Source of the DNA: Sphingomonas sp. CFBP 13720
GTDB lineage: Bacteria > Pseudomonadota > Alphaproteobacteria > Sphingomonadales > Sphingomonadaceae
DNA: 64,000 bases
Assembly: GCF_014842075.1 (NCBI RefSeq)
Contig: NZ_JACYVA010000002.1
Coordinates: 489,912-553,911, forward strand
Direction of reading: 5' to 3'
Part shown: positions 56,258 to 64,000 of the stretch, piece by piece
How positions within the stretch are numbered: the first letter of the stretch is position 1
Layout: every line of letters begins with the position of its first letter
Translations under genes and position numbers: made by a program
The notes under the pieces: generated by a model
What the model was told of the DNA's origin: nothing
Seen by the model: the letters and a program-made list of their open reading frames with translations, nothing else
Database searches by the model: none

Positions 56258-58081
56258 TCAGGCCGCGACAAGACTGATCGTCGCACGGTTTCTACCCTCG
56301 CGCTTGGACTGGTAGAGAGCCATATCGGCCGCCTGAATGAGGGTCGAGCCGTCGCGTGCCATCGTATTCGACCACGTCGCGATGCCAAAAGACATACTGG
56401 TTGATCCGAGGCTGCGGCTGCCATGCCGAACGCTCAGCTCGGCGATAGCGCGTCGGACGACGTCCACGCGACCCGCCAGAGCGTCCGCGGTCGTGCCCGG
56501 GGCGATGATAGTGAACTCTTCACCCCCAAAGCGGCAAACCACGTCGCCGTCGCGAAAGCGGCTGCGCATTTCTGCTGCAACAACCTGGAGAACCGCGTCG
56601 CCGGCATCATGCCCGAATTCGTCATTGAATCGTTTGAAGTGATCGACGTCACACATCACGAGGCTGAGCGGCGTGCCAGCGCGGGAGGCACGCGCGATCT
56701 CCAGTTTCAGCATCTCTTCCATATATCGACGATTGAACAGGCCGGTGAGCGGGTCGCGGATCGTCTGCTCACGTAGCGAGCGCTGGAGACGATGGTTCAC
56801 CAATGCTGAAGCGATGTTCTCGGTCAGCACGTTCATGCGGAAGCGGTTCTCGCTCTCGATCTGACCTTGAAGGTAAAGGACACCGATCACCTCACCGCCG
56901 GCGAGCAGGGGTTCGCAGTGATACACCTCGTCCTCGCCGACGTGACCGCAAACGATGTCGCCGCCAGGTCCAGCCACATAGTGGCTCTGCCCGCGGCGCA
57001 ACGCCCAGCACCGATCTGGCGCGAAGCCCTCAAGCGGAACGTTGGTGCCGCCCCAGCTGGCGATGGGCACGAGGCAGTTGCGCGAGTTATTATGCGCGTA
57101 GAGGGCACCGGGAACGTTCGGGAGTACGCGCGGTACGAAGACCTTGATGATCTGCGCTAGCTCATCGTCAGTGCGTGCGGCTTGCATGCGGTGCGACATG
57201 CCGCCCAGAAGCCCAATGACGGAGCCGCGTTCGCGCAGGGTTTCGCTGTTCCGGTGCAACTCGGCATTGGCGGTTTGCAGCTGACGCTCGCTGTTCGCCT
57301 GATCGGCGACGGCGTTCCTCAGCCTCTCCGCCATGACGTTATAGCCTTGTGCAAGTCGGTTGAACTCCTCGGATCCCATTGCCGTGTCAATGCGAGCATC
57401 CTGCTCACCATCACCCAACGCCGTCATGGCGCGCATCATCGTCGCCAACGGCCGCCGAATACCGCGGATCAATAGTGCGAAGCTGCAGATAACCAGTAGC
57501 GCAACCACGACCCCTCCGATAATGGCGAGCCTCCGCCCGCTGGCGAGCCGCTTGTCCGCCGCGTCTTGACGGCTGGTCTGCAAAGCCCGCTCCTCGTCAA
57601 GGAAGCCATTAGCCCGGACGCTGATCGCATCCATCAGCTCACGCCCGCGACCACTGGCGACGATAACGACCGCTGCAGAAAAATCGCCACGACGTGCCAT
57701 GATCAAGGGCTGCCGAAGAAAGGCAGCCCGCTGTACCATCAGAACCGCGATCTCTCGCGCTCTTGCATGCTGCAAAGGGTTGTCGCTCGTCTGCCGGACC
57801 GCAATGGCCATATTGCGCGCAGAACTCTCCACCCGCTCGGCAAACGACCGAGCGTAAGCTGGATTGCGCGTAATGATGAAGCCCCGCTGACCCGACTCCG
57901 CCTCGCGTAAATCCCCTAACGCTGCTTCAGTCGTCTCAATCACCTCTGCCGAGTGTCCAGCCCACTCAAAGCTTTGGCTGGTTTGCCGTGAGGCGTCCAC
58001 GAGGAGCCCTGCCAGCGAAGCCAGTGAGATTAGGACGACGAGGCCGATCGCGGCGATCCGCGCTGAAAGTGACGACAACAT
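56258..58081 (-). CDS. Diguanylate cyclase with CHASE3, HAMP, GAF and GGDEF domains
   Basis: A 607-residue membrane sensor. Two membrane helices (about 8-28 and 185-207) flank a periplasmic CHASE3 domain (REAESGQRGFIITRNPAYA). HAMP (residues ~207-258) and a GAF domain (~290-430) precede the GGDEF domain, whose active site is RFGGEEFTII near residue 520. It should make c-di-GMP from GTP in response to a ligand. No EAL domain is present, and the I-site is not evident. c-di-GMP also activates PelD, encoded at the other end of the window, a tempting but untested link. Confidence 0.93.
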   Translation of the reverse strand: MLSSLSARIAAIGLVVLISLASLAGLLVDASRQTSQSFEWAGHSAEVIETTEAALGDLREAESGQRGFIITRNPAYARSFAERVESSARNMAIAVRQTSDNPLQHARAREIAVLMVQRAAFLRQPLIMARRGDFSAAVVIVASGRGRELMDAISVRANGFLDEERALQTSRQDAADKRLASGRRLAIIGGVVVALLVICSFALLIRGIRRPLATMMRAMTALGDGEQDARIDTAMGSEEFNRLAQGYNVMAERLRNAVADQANSERQLQTANAELHRNSETLRERGSVIGLLGGMSHRMQAARTDDELAQIIKVFVPRVLPNVPGALYAHNNSRNCLVPIASWGGTNVPLEGFAPDRCWALRRGQSHYVAGPGGDIVCGHVGEDEVYHCEPLLAGGEVIGVLYLQGQIESENRFRMNVLTENIASALVNHRLQRSLREQTIRDPLTGLFNRRYMEEMLKLEIARASRAGTPLSLVMCDVDHFKRFNDEFGHDAGDAVLQVVAAEMRSRFRDGDVVCRFGGEEFTIIAPGTTADALAGRVDVVRRAIAELSVRHGSRSLGSTSMSFGIATWSNTMARDGSTLIQAADMALYQSKREGRNRATISLVAA

Positions 58082-58213
58082 GCCTTTGGCCGTACCTGTC
58101 AGGCTTTAGCATCCTGTTACTCCGGCTAACATCGTGCACACGAAAGACCCCGGCGGTAAACGAACGTCCGGTTTCTGGCAGAGGCCACAGGGGGCCGAGT
58201 GACCGCAATTGGG

Positions 58214-58501
58214 TCACCTTGACTGCGGCCGCGCGAAGCGTCTGTGTATTGCATGCCGTGACTCGGCCTCATGTTCATGGACGAGTGTAACCTCCCGATG
58301 CCACGCATTGATCAGCTTCAAGGCAACCCGCTCACCCTGTCGAGCACGTTCCAGCAAAGGATCACCACTGCCGCTTTGCAGGTCGAGCGCACCGTTGCGG
58401 CACCGGTCAATCTCTTGCTGGATGCGCAGCATCGTCCCGTGGTGGCGAGCGAAAAGGCTCTCGTAAACCGATAATGCAATAGGGTCGGGTGACGAAGCCA
58501 T
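58214..58501 (-). CDS. Small helical protein of unknown function
   Basis: A 95-residue protein starting at an ATG with AAAGG 7 nt upstream. It looks all-helical (YESLFARHHGTMLRIQQEID, then ERVALKLINAWHREV) with no known domain. It lies between the diguanylate cyclase and the dehydrogenase block on the same strand and could belong to either, with gaps of 132 and 47 bp. Confidence 0.58.
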   Translation of the reverse strand: MASSPDPIALSVYESLFARHHGTMLRIQQEIDRCRNGALDLQSGSGDPLLERARQGERVALKLINAWHREVTLVHEHEAESRHAIHRRFARPQSR

Positions 58502-58548
58502 GCAGCAGCCTTTCACTTAGTGAGTTCGAGGACGGCTGAGATCAAATT

Positions 58549-59712
58549 TCAGGGCGCGAACACTGCGCGCAGGCAGCTATCCTCCTTGTGCTTGAACATG
58601 TGGTAACCCTTCGGGCTCTCCTCCAGTGAGAAGCGGTGGGTGGCCAATGCCGCTGGCGTCAGCTCGCCACGTTGCGCATGCTCAAGCAGGCGCGGGACAT
58701 AGGCTTGGCCATGCTGCTGCGCTGTCCGGATGGTGACGCCCTTGTTCATCAGCACCCCGAGCGGGAACTTGTCCATTACGCCATAGACGCCGAGGATCGA
58801 TAGGGTGCCGCCCTTGCGCACCGCCAGCATCGCCTCACGCAGCGCGGTGCCGCGATCCGTTTCCATATACAGCGCCTGCTTGACCCGATCATAGGCGTGC
58901 TGAAGCCCGGTCCCGCCTGCCTCCATCCCGACCGCGTCGATGCAGGAATCCGGACCACGCCCGCCCGTCAGTTCCTTCAGCGCTTCGACGACATCCACCT
59001 GCGTATAATCGAGTGTGATTGCCCCGAATGCCGCGGCCTGCGCCAGCCGCTCGGAGTAGCGGTCGATAGCGATGACGCGCTCCGCACCGAGGATCATCGC
59101 ACCCTGCTGGGCCATCAAGCCAACGCCGCCGCAGCCCCAAACCGCGACGACATCGCCGCGCTGGATGTTGCAGAAGTCAGCGCCCATGAAGCCGGTCGGC
59201 GCCGCGTCCGAGATGAACAGCGCCGCCTCGTCGGACACACCGTCGGGCACCACGAAACAGTCGGTGTCGGCGAACGGTACGCGGACATATTCGGCGTGCG
59301 CCCCGGCGTACCCGCCGAACGCATGCGAATAGGCGTAGATGCCGGCGGTGGGATAACCCAGCAACGGCTCCTGCAACTCCGGCTTGGGATGGGTGGTGTC
59401 GCACAGCGAGTAGAGATCGTGCTGGCAGTACCAGCATTGCCCGCAAGAGATGAAGGACGGTACGACCACGCGGTCCCCGCGCTTCACCTTCGTCACCTCG
59501 CGGCCGACATCGACGATTTCGCCCATGAACTCGTGGCCAAGGACATCGCCCGCCTTCATCGTCGGGATCAGGCCGTCGATCAGGTGCAGGTCCGAACCGC
59601 AGGTAGTCGACAGCCGGACCTTGAGGATGACGTCGTTGGGGTTGAGGATGGCGGGGTCATCGACGGTTTCGACGCGCAGGTCGTTGACGCCGTTCCAGCA
59701 GAGTGCACGCAT
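58549..59712 (-). CDS. Zinc-dependent alcohol dehydrogenase (first of two paralogs)
   Basis: A 387-residue MDR-family dehydrogenase. Catalytic zinc ligands Cys (TTCGSDLHL) and GHEFMGE, structural zinc cysteines CGQCWYCQHDLYSLC, and the NAD site VWGCGGVGLMAQQGA are complete. The group resembles glutathione-independent formaldehyde dehydrogenases and polyol-type enzymes. It shares about the same layout with the gene at 61992-63167, the two flanking a conserved block of three other genes. Substrate unknown. Confidence 0.9.
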   Translation of the reverse strand: MRALCWNGVNDLRVETVDDPAILNPNDVILKVRLSTTCGSDLHLIDGLIPTMKAGDVLGHEFMGEIVDVGREVTKVKRGDRVVVPSFISCGQCWYCQHDLYSLCDTTHPKPELQEPLLGYPTAGIYAYSHAFGGYAGAHAEYVRVPFADTDCFVVPDGVSDEAALFISDAAPTGFMGADFCNIQRGDVVAVWGCGGVGLMAQQGAMILGAERVIAIDRYSERLAQAAAFGAITLDYTQVDVVEALKELTGGRGPDSCIDAVGMEAGGTGLQHAYDRVKQALYMETDRGTALREAMLAVRKGGTLSILGVYGVMDKFPLGVLMNKGVTIRTAQQHGQAYVPRLLEHAQRGELTPAALATHRFSLEESPKGYHMFKHKEDSCLRAVFAP

Positions 59713-59722
59713 CTGGCTTCTC

Positions 59723-60238
59723 CTACTTGTCGGTGCCGCCGTTGCGGGCGGCGGGCTGTGGGTCGGTGGTCGGGATCACGCCGGTCGTTGTCAGCGCGCG
59801 GAACCGATAGAGCGCCTTGGACACGATCTCGCGCGGCACGATGTGGAACAGCTTGCTCACCGCTTCGCCGACAACGCCACCGGGCGGATCGAAGCGTACG
59901 TCGAGATGGGCTTCGGTGCCGCGGTCGCCCGGTGCGGGCCGGAAGGTGAGGACACCGGTGTTGGCGATGTCGGCTCCGTCGAGCGAGGACCAGCGTACCG
60001 TCGTCGCGTCTGCGTCCTGAGCCGCAGTGCGCCAGCGATATTCGCCACCAGCCGGGCCGCGAGCTGTCCATTCGGCGGAGCCGTCGTCATCCGCGGTCAC
60101 GTCGGCGAAATCGGCCCAGATCCGCGACTGGGTTTCGGGTCGCAGCCATAGCGCGCGCAGCTCGTCGGCGGAGCGACCGATCGTGACAGATGCCCGCGCA
60201 GCGGCATCCAGCGATGGTTCGGGTGAGGCAGTCTCCAT
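59723..60238 (-). CDS. SRPBCC family (START-like) protein
   Basis: A 171-residue protein with a SRPBCC/polyketide-cyclase-type fold: ARASVTIGRSADELRALWLRPE at the N terminus and the strand-rich WRTAAQDADATTVRWSSLDG, then AHLDVRFDPPGG. These proteins bind hydrophobic ligands or assist CO dehydrogenase (CoxG-type). It begins 34 bp after the ion-channel gene and ends 10 bp before the dehydrogenase, so they are likely one operon. Confidence 0.8.
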   Translation of the reverse strand: METASPEPSLDAAARASVTIGRSADELRALWLRPETQSRIWADFADVTADDDGSAEWTARGPAGGEYRWRTAAQDADATTVRWSSLDGADIANTGVLTFRPAPGDRGTEAHLDVRFDPPGGVVGEAVSKLFHIVPREIVSKALYRFRALTTTGVIPTTDPQPAARNGGTDK

Positions 60239-60271
60239 GGAAAGCTCCTTTCTGATGACAGGACGGTTTCG

Positions 60272-61348
60272 TCAGGTGAGAGTAAGTGGCGTGCTCCGTC
60301 GGGCTTCGATCTCGTCGATGGTGTAGCCCAGTGCCGGGCCGACGCGGCGGAGGAGCGGGTCCCATCGGCTGCGATGCTCCGCGTAGCCGGCAGACACCGG
60401 CAGTGCCTCGATGCCCACGCGCGCCAACGTAAGGGTGCCCGCGGCATAGCTCTCCTCGAAATGCTGGCATTGCATCGGTGCGGGTGCTGTCCGTGTCGGA
60501 AAATGCCGATCGAGCGTTTCCAGGAGCAGCAGGGCGCAGCGGCGCAGCGACTCCACCGGCGCCGAATCCACCAGGGACTGGTACTTGCCGCGATCGAGCC
60601 CGGTTTCGATCAGCGCGGTGAGGTCGAGCAGGACGAAGCAGATCCGCGACACCGCATAGCGTGGCTCGCGGAACCGGAAGTGGAAGAGCAGCGGATAGAA
60701 ATGATGCGCTTCCTTGGTCATCGCGAGCGGCCGCACGAGGTTGTCGAGCGCGCTGGTGGCATCGCTGAAGTCCCCGCCGGGACCGAGGCGCGCCAGCATC
60801 TCGGCAGCATCCCCCGTCTCTCCCGTCATCAGGTCGACGGTCAGCGCCAGCGCGTTGCGCTCGTGCAGCGCGGAATAGACCTGGACGAGATAGCTTAGCA
60901 CCAGCGACAGCACCGATGCGCCGATCAGCGAGTTCAGCAGGAACAGCATCCGGGTGCCGGTGGTATGCGGCGCGTAATCTCCGCCGCCGACGATCGAGAG
61001 GCTGTTGCCCGCCACCAGCAACGCGGTGATCAGATCAGTGGGCGTGTCGCCGCTGCTCGGCCGGATCGCTGTGCCAAGTTCGGGGCGGATGATGAGGGCC
61101 GCCGCGAGCGTCAGGCCAAGCGCCCAGAAGGCGATCAGCGAAACGACGATCAGCGGCCCTGCGAACGACAGCACCGTTGGCCGGTAACGGCCGGCGAAGC
61201 GGCAAAGTGCGCTGACGATCGTCCAGACCAGCCGGTTCCAGCGCGGCGCGAGCAGCCCGGTGCCGGCGCGGGCGTAGAGGATCGTCAGGAAGATGTCGGC
61301 GAGGAACAGCGCCATCAGCGCCGCCCCGCCGATCTGTTCGAGCGTCAT
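60272..61348 (-). CDS. Potassium-channel-like membrane protein with GGGD filter
   Basis: A 358-residue protein with hydrophobic segments at about 8-26, 60-88 and 130-158 and a re-entrant stretch LITALLVAGNSLSIVGGGDY (106-125) just before the last, in the place of a K+ channel pore helix and filter; the usual T-V-G-Y-G-D reads S-I-V-G-G-G-D. The cytoplasmic C-terminal ~200 residues are helical and unassigned. Similar proteins exist in proteobacteria annotated as two-TM channels. Whether it conducts ions is open. Confidence 0.68.
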   Translation of the reverse strand: MTLEQIGGAALMALFLADIFLTILYARAGTGLLAPRWNRLVWTIVSALCRFAGRYRPTVLSFAGPLIVVSLIAFWALGLTLAAALIIRPELGTAIRPSSGDTPTDLITALLVAGNSLSIVGGGDYAPHTTGTRMLFLLNSLIGASVLSLVLSYLVQVYSALHERNALALTVDLMTGETGDAAEMLARLGPGGDFSDATSALDNLVRPLAMTKEAHHFYPLLFHFRFREPRYAVSRICFVLLDLTALIETGLDRGKYQSLVDSAPVESLRRCALLLLETLDRHFPTRTAPAPMQCQHFEESYAAGTLTLARVGIEALPVSAGYAEHRSRWDPLLRRVGPALGYTIDEIEARRSTPLTLT

Positions 61349-61365
61349 GGCCGAACACTCCGTAC

Positions 61366-61953
61366 TCAGCCGGCGAGCGCGGGCACGGCGTCCGCCACCG
61401 TTCCTTCCGCCCGGTAATCGGCGGGCGTCTCGAAGTCCTGCCGCGCCAATCCGCGTGAAGCCTGCGGGCCGCGCGGCAGTCCGCTGCGATCCGAATAGTC
61501 GCGTCCGCTTGCCGGTTCGCGCTTGTGCGCGGTCCTGACGCCGAAGAAGGCGGTGAGGTCGAGCAGCGTGATCCCCGCCACCAGCACCGTTGCGATCGCC
61601 GCGTTACGACGTTGGGGATTGTCTCGCTTCAACCCCGTGGCGAGCGTACCGAGATCGAGTGCGTCGCCGACGATACGGGAAGCAAGGCCGATCGGCTTGT
61701 CGATCGACAGCGTCGGCACTGCGCTTGCCAGTTCACGGGCGCCATAGGCACGGATCAGGCTCTGCTTGTCGTCGAGCCCCAGCGTGCGGGCGATCCGGCC
61801 CGGCGCGACCAGTTCGGCGACACCGAGCCCGACCGAGAACCAGCCGAGCGCGCGCGCCAGCCGGTCGGCGCCGGTCATCGAGCTTGGGCCCTTGCGCTCT
61901 ACCCGCGGGTCGCCTTCGGAGCGGGTGATATGCGTCAGATTGGTGAGAGACAT
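61366..61953 (-). CDS. Small membrane protein (cyclase/dehydrase-associated, DUF4267-like)
   Basis: A 195-residue protein with amphipathic and hydrophobic helices (LGWFSVGLGVAELVAPGRIA; AAIATVLVAGITLLDLTAFF) and polar tails. Such proteins are often annotated cyclase dehydrase and sit beside SRPBCC genes and zinc dehydrogenases, as here. The ATG at 61953 was chosen; the frame upstream lies within the second dehydrogenase. Role unknown, but the conserved neighbourhood suggests a membrane stress module. Confidence 0.72.
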   Translation of the reverse strand: MSLTNLTHITRSEGDPRVERKGPSSMTGADRLARALGWFSVGLGVAELVAPGRIARTLGLDDKQSLIRAYGARELASAVPTLSIDKPIGLASRIVGDALDLGTLATGLKRDNPQRRNAAIATVLVAGITLLDLTAFFGVRTAHKREPASGRDYSDRSGLPRGPQASRGLARQDFETPADYRAEGTVADAVPALAG

Positions 61954-61991
61954 GGTGACACCTTTCCGGAATTCGGATGCGGGGGACCTGT

Positions 61992-63167
61992 TCAGGGCCG
62001 GAGCATGACCTTGATGCAGGCGTCCGCCTTGTCGCGGAACGTGCGGTACATCTCGGGTCCCTGGGACAGATCGACCTTGTGCGTGATGACGAACGACGGA
62101 TCGATCTGCCCGTCCTCGATCCGCCGCAACAGGTCGCCGGTCCAGCGCGGCACGTGCGTTTGCGCCATGCGGAAAGTCAGGCCCTTGTTCATCGCCTGAC
62201 CCATCGGGATCTTGTCGGCGAGACCGGTGTAGACGCCGACGATCGAGATGACACCCGCCGGGCGGCAGACATAGATCATCTCGCGCAACACGTGCGGCCG
62301 GTCGTTCTCCACCAACAGCATCTGCTTGGCGCGGTCGAGGATCGTATCGGGCTGGCCGAAATTGACGTGGCTTTCGGTTCCGATCGCGTCGATGCACTTG
62401 TGCGGGCCTTTGCCGCCGGTGAGCTCATTCAACCGCTCGACCACGCTCTCGTGCGTGAAGTCGATCGTGATCGCGCCGGCCGCGGCAGCCATCGACAGCC
62501 GCTCGGGCAAGTGGTCGATCGCGACCACCTGTTCGGCACCCAGCAGGATCGCCGAGCGGATTGCCATCTGTCCCACGGGGCCACAGCCCCAGATCGCGAC
62601 GGTGTCGCCGGGCTGGATGTCGGCCTGCACCGCCGCCTGCCAGCCGGTCGGCAGGATGTCCGACAGGAACAGCAGCTTCTCGTCGTCGATGCCGTCGGGC
62701 ACCTTGACGTGCGTGGTGTCAGCGAAGGGGACGCGCAGATATTCCGCCTGTCCACCGGGATAGCCGCCGGTCAGGTGCGAATAGCCGAACAGGCCCGCAG
62801 TCGCGTGGCCGAACGCCTTGTCGGCGAGCTCCTTCTTGCGGTTGGTCCGCTCGCACACCGAAAAGTTGCCGCGACGGCACTGGTCGCACTCGCCGCACTG
62901 GATGGTAAAGGGGATGACGACGCGGTCGCCCTTCTTCAACGAACCCTTGGCTGCGCTACCCACCTCGACCACCTCGCCCATCGTCTCGTGGCCGAGGATG
63001 TCGCCCGGCAGCATCGCCGGGATGAGGTTGTGAAACAGGTGGAGATCGGAGCCGCAGATCGCGCAGCTCGTTACCTTGATGATGGCGTCGCGGTCGTCCT
63101 CGATCTCTGGATCGGACACCGTGTCGTAGCGGACGTCTTCCTTACCGTGCCAGACTAGAGCTTTCAT
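61992..63167 (-). CDS. Zinc-dependent alcohol dehydrogenase (second paralog)
   Basis: A 391-residue MDR dehydrogenase with the same motif order as the gene at 58549: AICGSDLHLFHN, GHETMGEVVEVG, structural cysteines CGECDQCRRGNFSVC, and IWGCGPVGQMAIRSA. It begins the minus-strand block of five genes with short gaps. The start at 63167 (MKALVWHGKEDVRYD) matches the family. Together with its paralog it may process aldehydes under stress; no substrate can be assigned. Confidence 0.9.
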   Translation of the reverse strand: MKALVWHGKEDVRYDTVSDPEIEDDRDAIIKVTSCAICGSDLHLFHNLIPAMLPGDILGHETMGEVVEVGSAAKGSLKKGDRVVIPFTIQCGECDQCRRGNFSVCERTNRKKELADKAFGHATAGLFGYSHLTGGYPGGQAEYLRVPFADTTHVKVPDGIDDEKLLFLSDILPTGWQAAVQADIQPGDTVAIWGCGPVGQMAIRSAILLGAEQVVAIDHLPERLSMAAAAGAITIDFTHESVVERLNELTGGKGPHKCIDAIGTESHVNFGQPDTILDRAKQMLLVENDRPHVLREMIYVCRPAGVISIVGVYTGLADKIPMGQAMNKGLTFRMAQTHVPRWTGDLLRRIEDGQIDPSFVITHKVDLSQGPEMYRTFRDKADACIKVMLRP

Positions 63168-63591
63168 GCGCGCTCTCCCGAGTCTCTGCGCCCGCCCCAC
63201 ACCCGAATACCTCCGGCTGTGATTCCTGCTCAACCAACTAAGTTACAAAGGAATTATTTTCTGAAACGGTGCGCTCGCAGGGTCGTGATGAAGCGAGCAG
63301 GGACGACGCTGTTCGCGCTTAGCCACTCGGCGCGCAGGCCTTAAACGCATTCCGCCTGCAGATAACCGCATCGCCCGTCGCCTGCCGTTAGAGATGCTCA
63401 AAGCGCTGTGCGGCCGCGACGCGTGACATGAACAAGGGTCCGCAATCGGGAAGCGAGTAGGGTGGTCTGAATGTCCGACTGTGGGTCGTCGCTCTCGCGG
63501 ATCGGTTGGGGTCTTCCGTTGTAGTGGTCTCGGCTAGCCTCGTCGCGTCGAACCTGTATGTCCGTAAGCAGGTCGCTGACAGGAATTGATA
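63168..63591. other. Intergenic, divergent promoters
   Basis: No gene supported in 424 bp between the dehydrogenase (minus) and serine hydrolase (plus); the open frame at 63398-63877 on the minus strand lies antisense to the hydrolase. A run of A/T at 63240-63260 may hold the dehydrogenase promoter. Confidence 0.55.
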
Positions 63592-64000
63592 ATGGATTTG
63601 GTGTCCAGGCGGACAATGCTCGCTGCCCCGTGTCTTGGAACGCTCGCCATAGCCGTGGCGGCAGGTGCAGCAACCGCGACGACGCCCGGCGCCCTTGCCA
63701 ACCTGTCAACCTGGATGGACTTGGCGTCCGTCCCGGGCGCGAGCTGGGCAATGCTGGACAGCTTCGGCGCAATCTCATCCGGTGCGATCGGCTATGCAAA
63801 GGCCAATGCCGAGCCTGCGATACCTGATACTCTGTTCGAAGCCGCATCGCTGTCCAAGGTAGTTCTGGCGGTCGCAATCCATGACATGGTGCGGGAGGGC
63901 CTGATCGACCTCGACCAACCGGTGGCCGAGCATTTCGCCTTCACCGCCGATGCCGCGACGCGATCAATTACGCCTCGCCACCTGCTATCCCACTCTAGCG
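63592..64000 (+). CDS. Serine beta-lactamase/penicillin-binding-like hydrolase (partial)
   Basis: The first 136 codons of a gene that leaves the window at the right edge. AGGA lies 7 nt before the ATG. The N terminus has a twin-arginine-like signal (MDLVSRRTMLAAPCLG) ending near AATA. The family active-site SxxK is in FEAASLSKVV, and TPRHLLSHSS matches the conserved segment after it, so it belongs to the class C-like serine hydrolases (EstB/beta-lactamase-related family). The YxN motif lies beyond the edge. GC is lower than in its neighbours. Confidence 0.85.
   Translation, partial: MDLVSRRTMLAAPCLGTLAIAVAAGAATATTPGALANLSTWMDLASVPGASWAMLDSFGAISSGAIGYAKANAEPAIPDTLFEAASLSKVVLAVAIHDMVREGLIDLDQPVAEHFAFTADAATRSITPRHLLSHSS

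Noticed and set aside
63398..63877. 159-residue minus-strand frame
   Set aside because: Antisense to the start of the serine hydrolase, which has a ribosome site and SxxK motif.

Overview
The window looks like chromosomal DNA of a sphingomonad (Alphaproteobacteria, Sphingomonadales, most likely Sphingomonas or a close relative). The evidence is the high GC content and GC-ending codons of the backbone, the gene order DUF3576-leuS-lptE-holA, a small exported protein with the EEIIVCGRR motif frequent in this order, class II fructose bisphosphatase (glpX) next to hom, and a RibA whose N-terminal RibB-like half looks degenerate. The assignment is an inference; no rRNA gene is present.

Backbone, 1-42 kb. 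The left edge cuts into the end of a Pel exopolysaccharide locus (pelD end, pelE, pelF). There follow an ABC1-type kinase, an M61 aminopeptidase, rpoZ, a phospholipase D/cardiolipin synthase, an HscC-type Hsp70 with an overlapping J-like partner, tRNA-Leu(GAG), the leuS-lptE-holA operon, a ThiE-like protein divergent from a YggS-type PLP protein, ribA with xth, a LolA-like carrier, glpX, hom, an Fe(II)/2-oxoglutarate oxygenase, an MFS exporter, a two-gene RND efflux operon, a DUF445 membrane protein, a complete Mla/Mce-type lipid transport operon (permease with fused STAS domain, ATPase, MlaD, lipoprotein), a LysE exporter and a cyclophilin-type isomerase.

Mobile island, 42.2-49.1 kb. An AT-rich element sits in the 3' end of tRNA-Ser(GGA), bounded by 15-bp copies of the tRNA end. 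It carries a tyrosine integrase at the right end, an AlpA-like regulator, a probable HUH rolling-circle initiator, a serine recombinase, a lipoprotein, and, next to the tRNA, a translationally coupled pair of unrecognised genes. One has DGQHR/ParB-like motifs and the other an R-x4-H HEPN ribonuclease motif. This pair is the best candidate for an undescribed, possibly defensive, system. The element has the parts expected of a small integrative element: excision, replication and cargo.

Accessory region, 49.1-56 kb. It has no integrase of its own. It holds a ParB-DNA methyltransferase fusion with two overlapping DUF5681 genes, a predicted PD-(D/E)xK nuclease, and, divergent from it, an 888-residue SMC/Rad50-like ATPase with a CPLC zinc-hook motif and a C-terminal R-E-H arrangement recalling PrrC/RloC anticodon nucleases. 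These are typical of phage-defence or phage-derived cargo.

Right end, 56.2-64 kb. A CHASE3-HAMP-GAF-GGDEF diguanylate cyclase is followed by a minus-strand block: two zinc-dependent alcohol dehydrogenases flanking a SRPBCC protein, a potassium-channel-like membrane protein with an unusual filter sequence, and a small membrane protein. The window ends inside a serine beta-lactamase-family gene with an SxxK motif.
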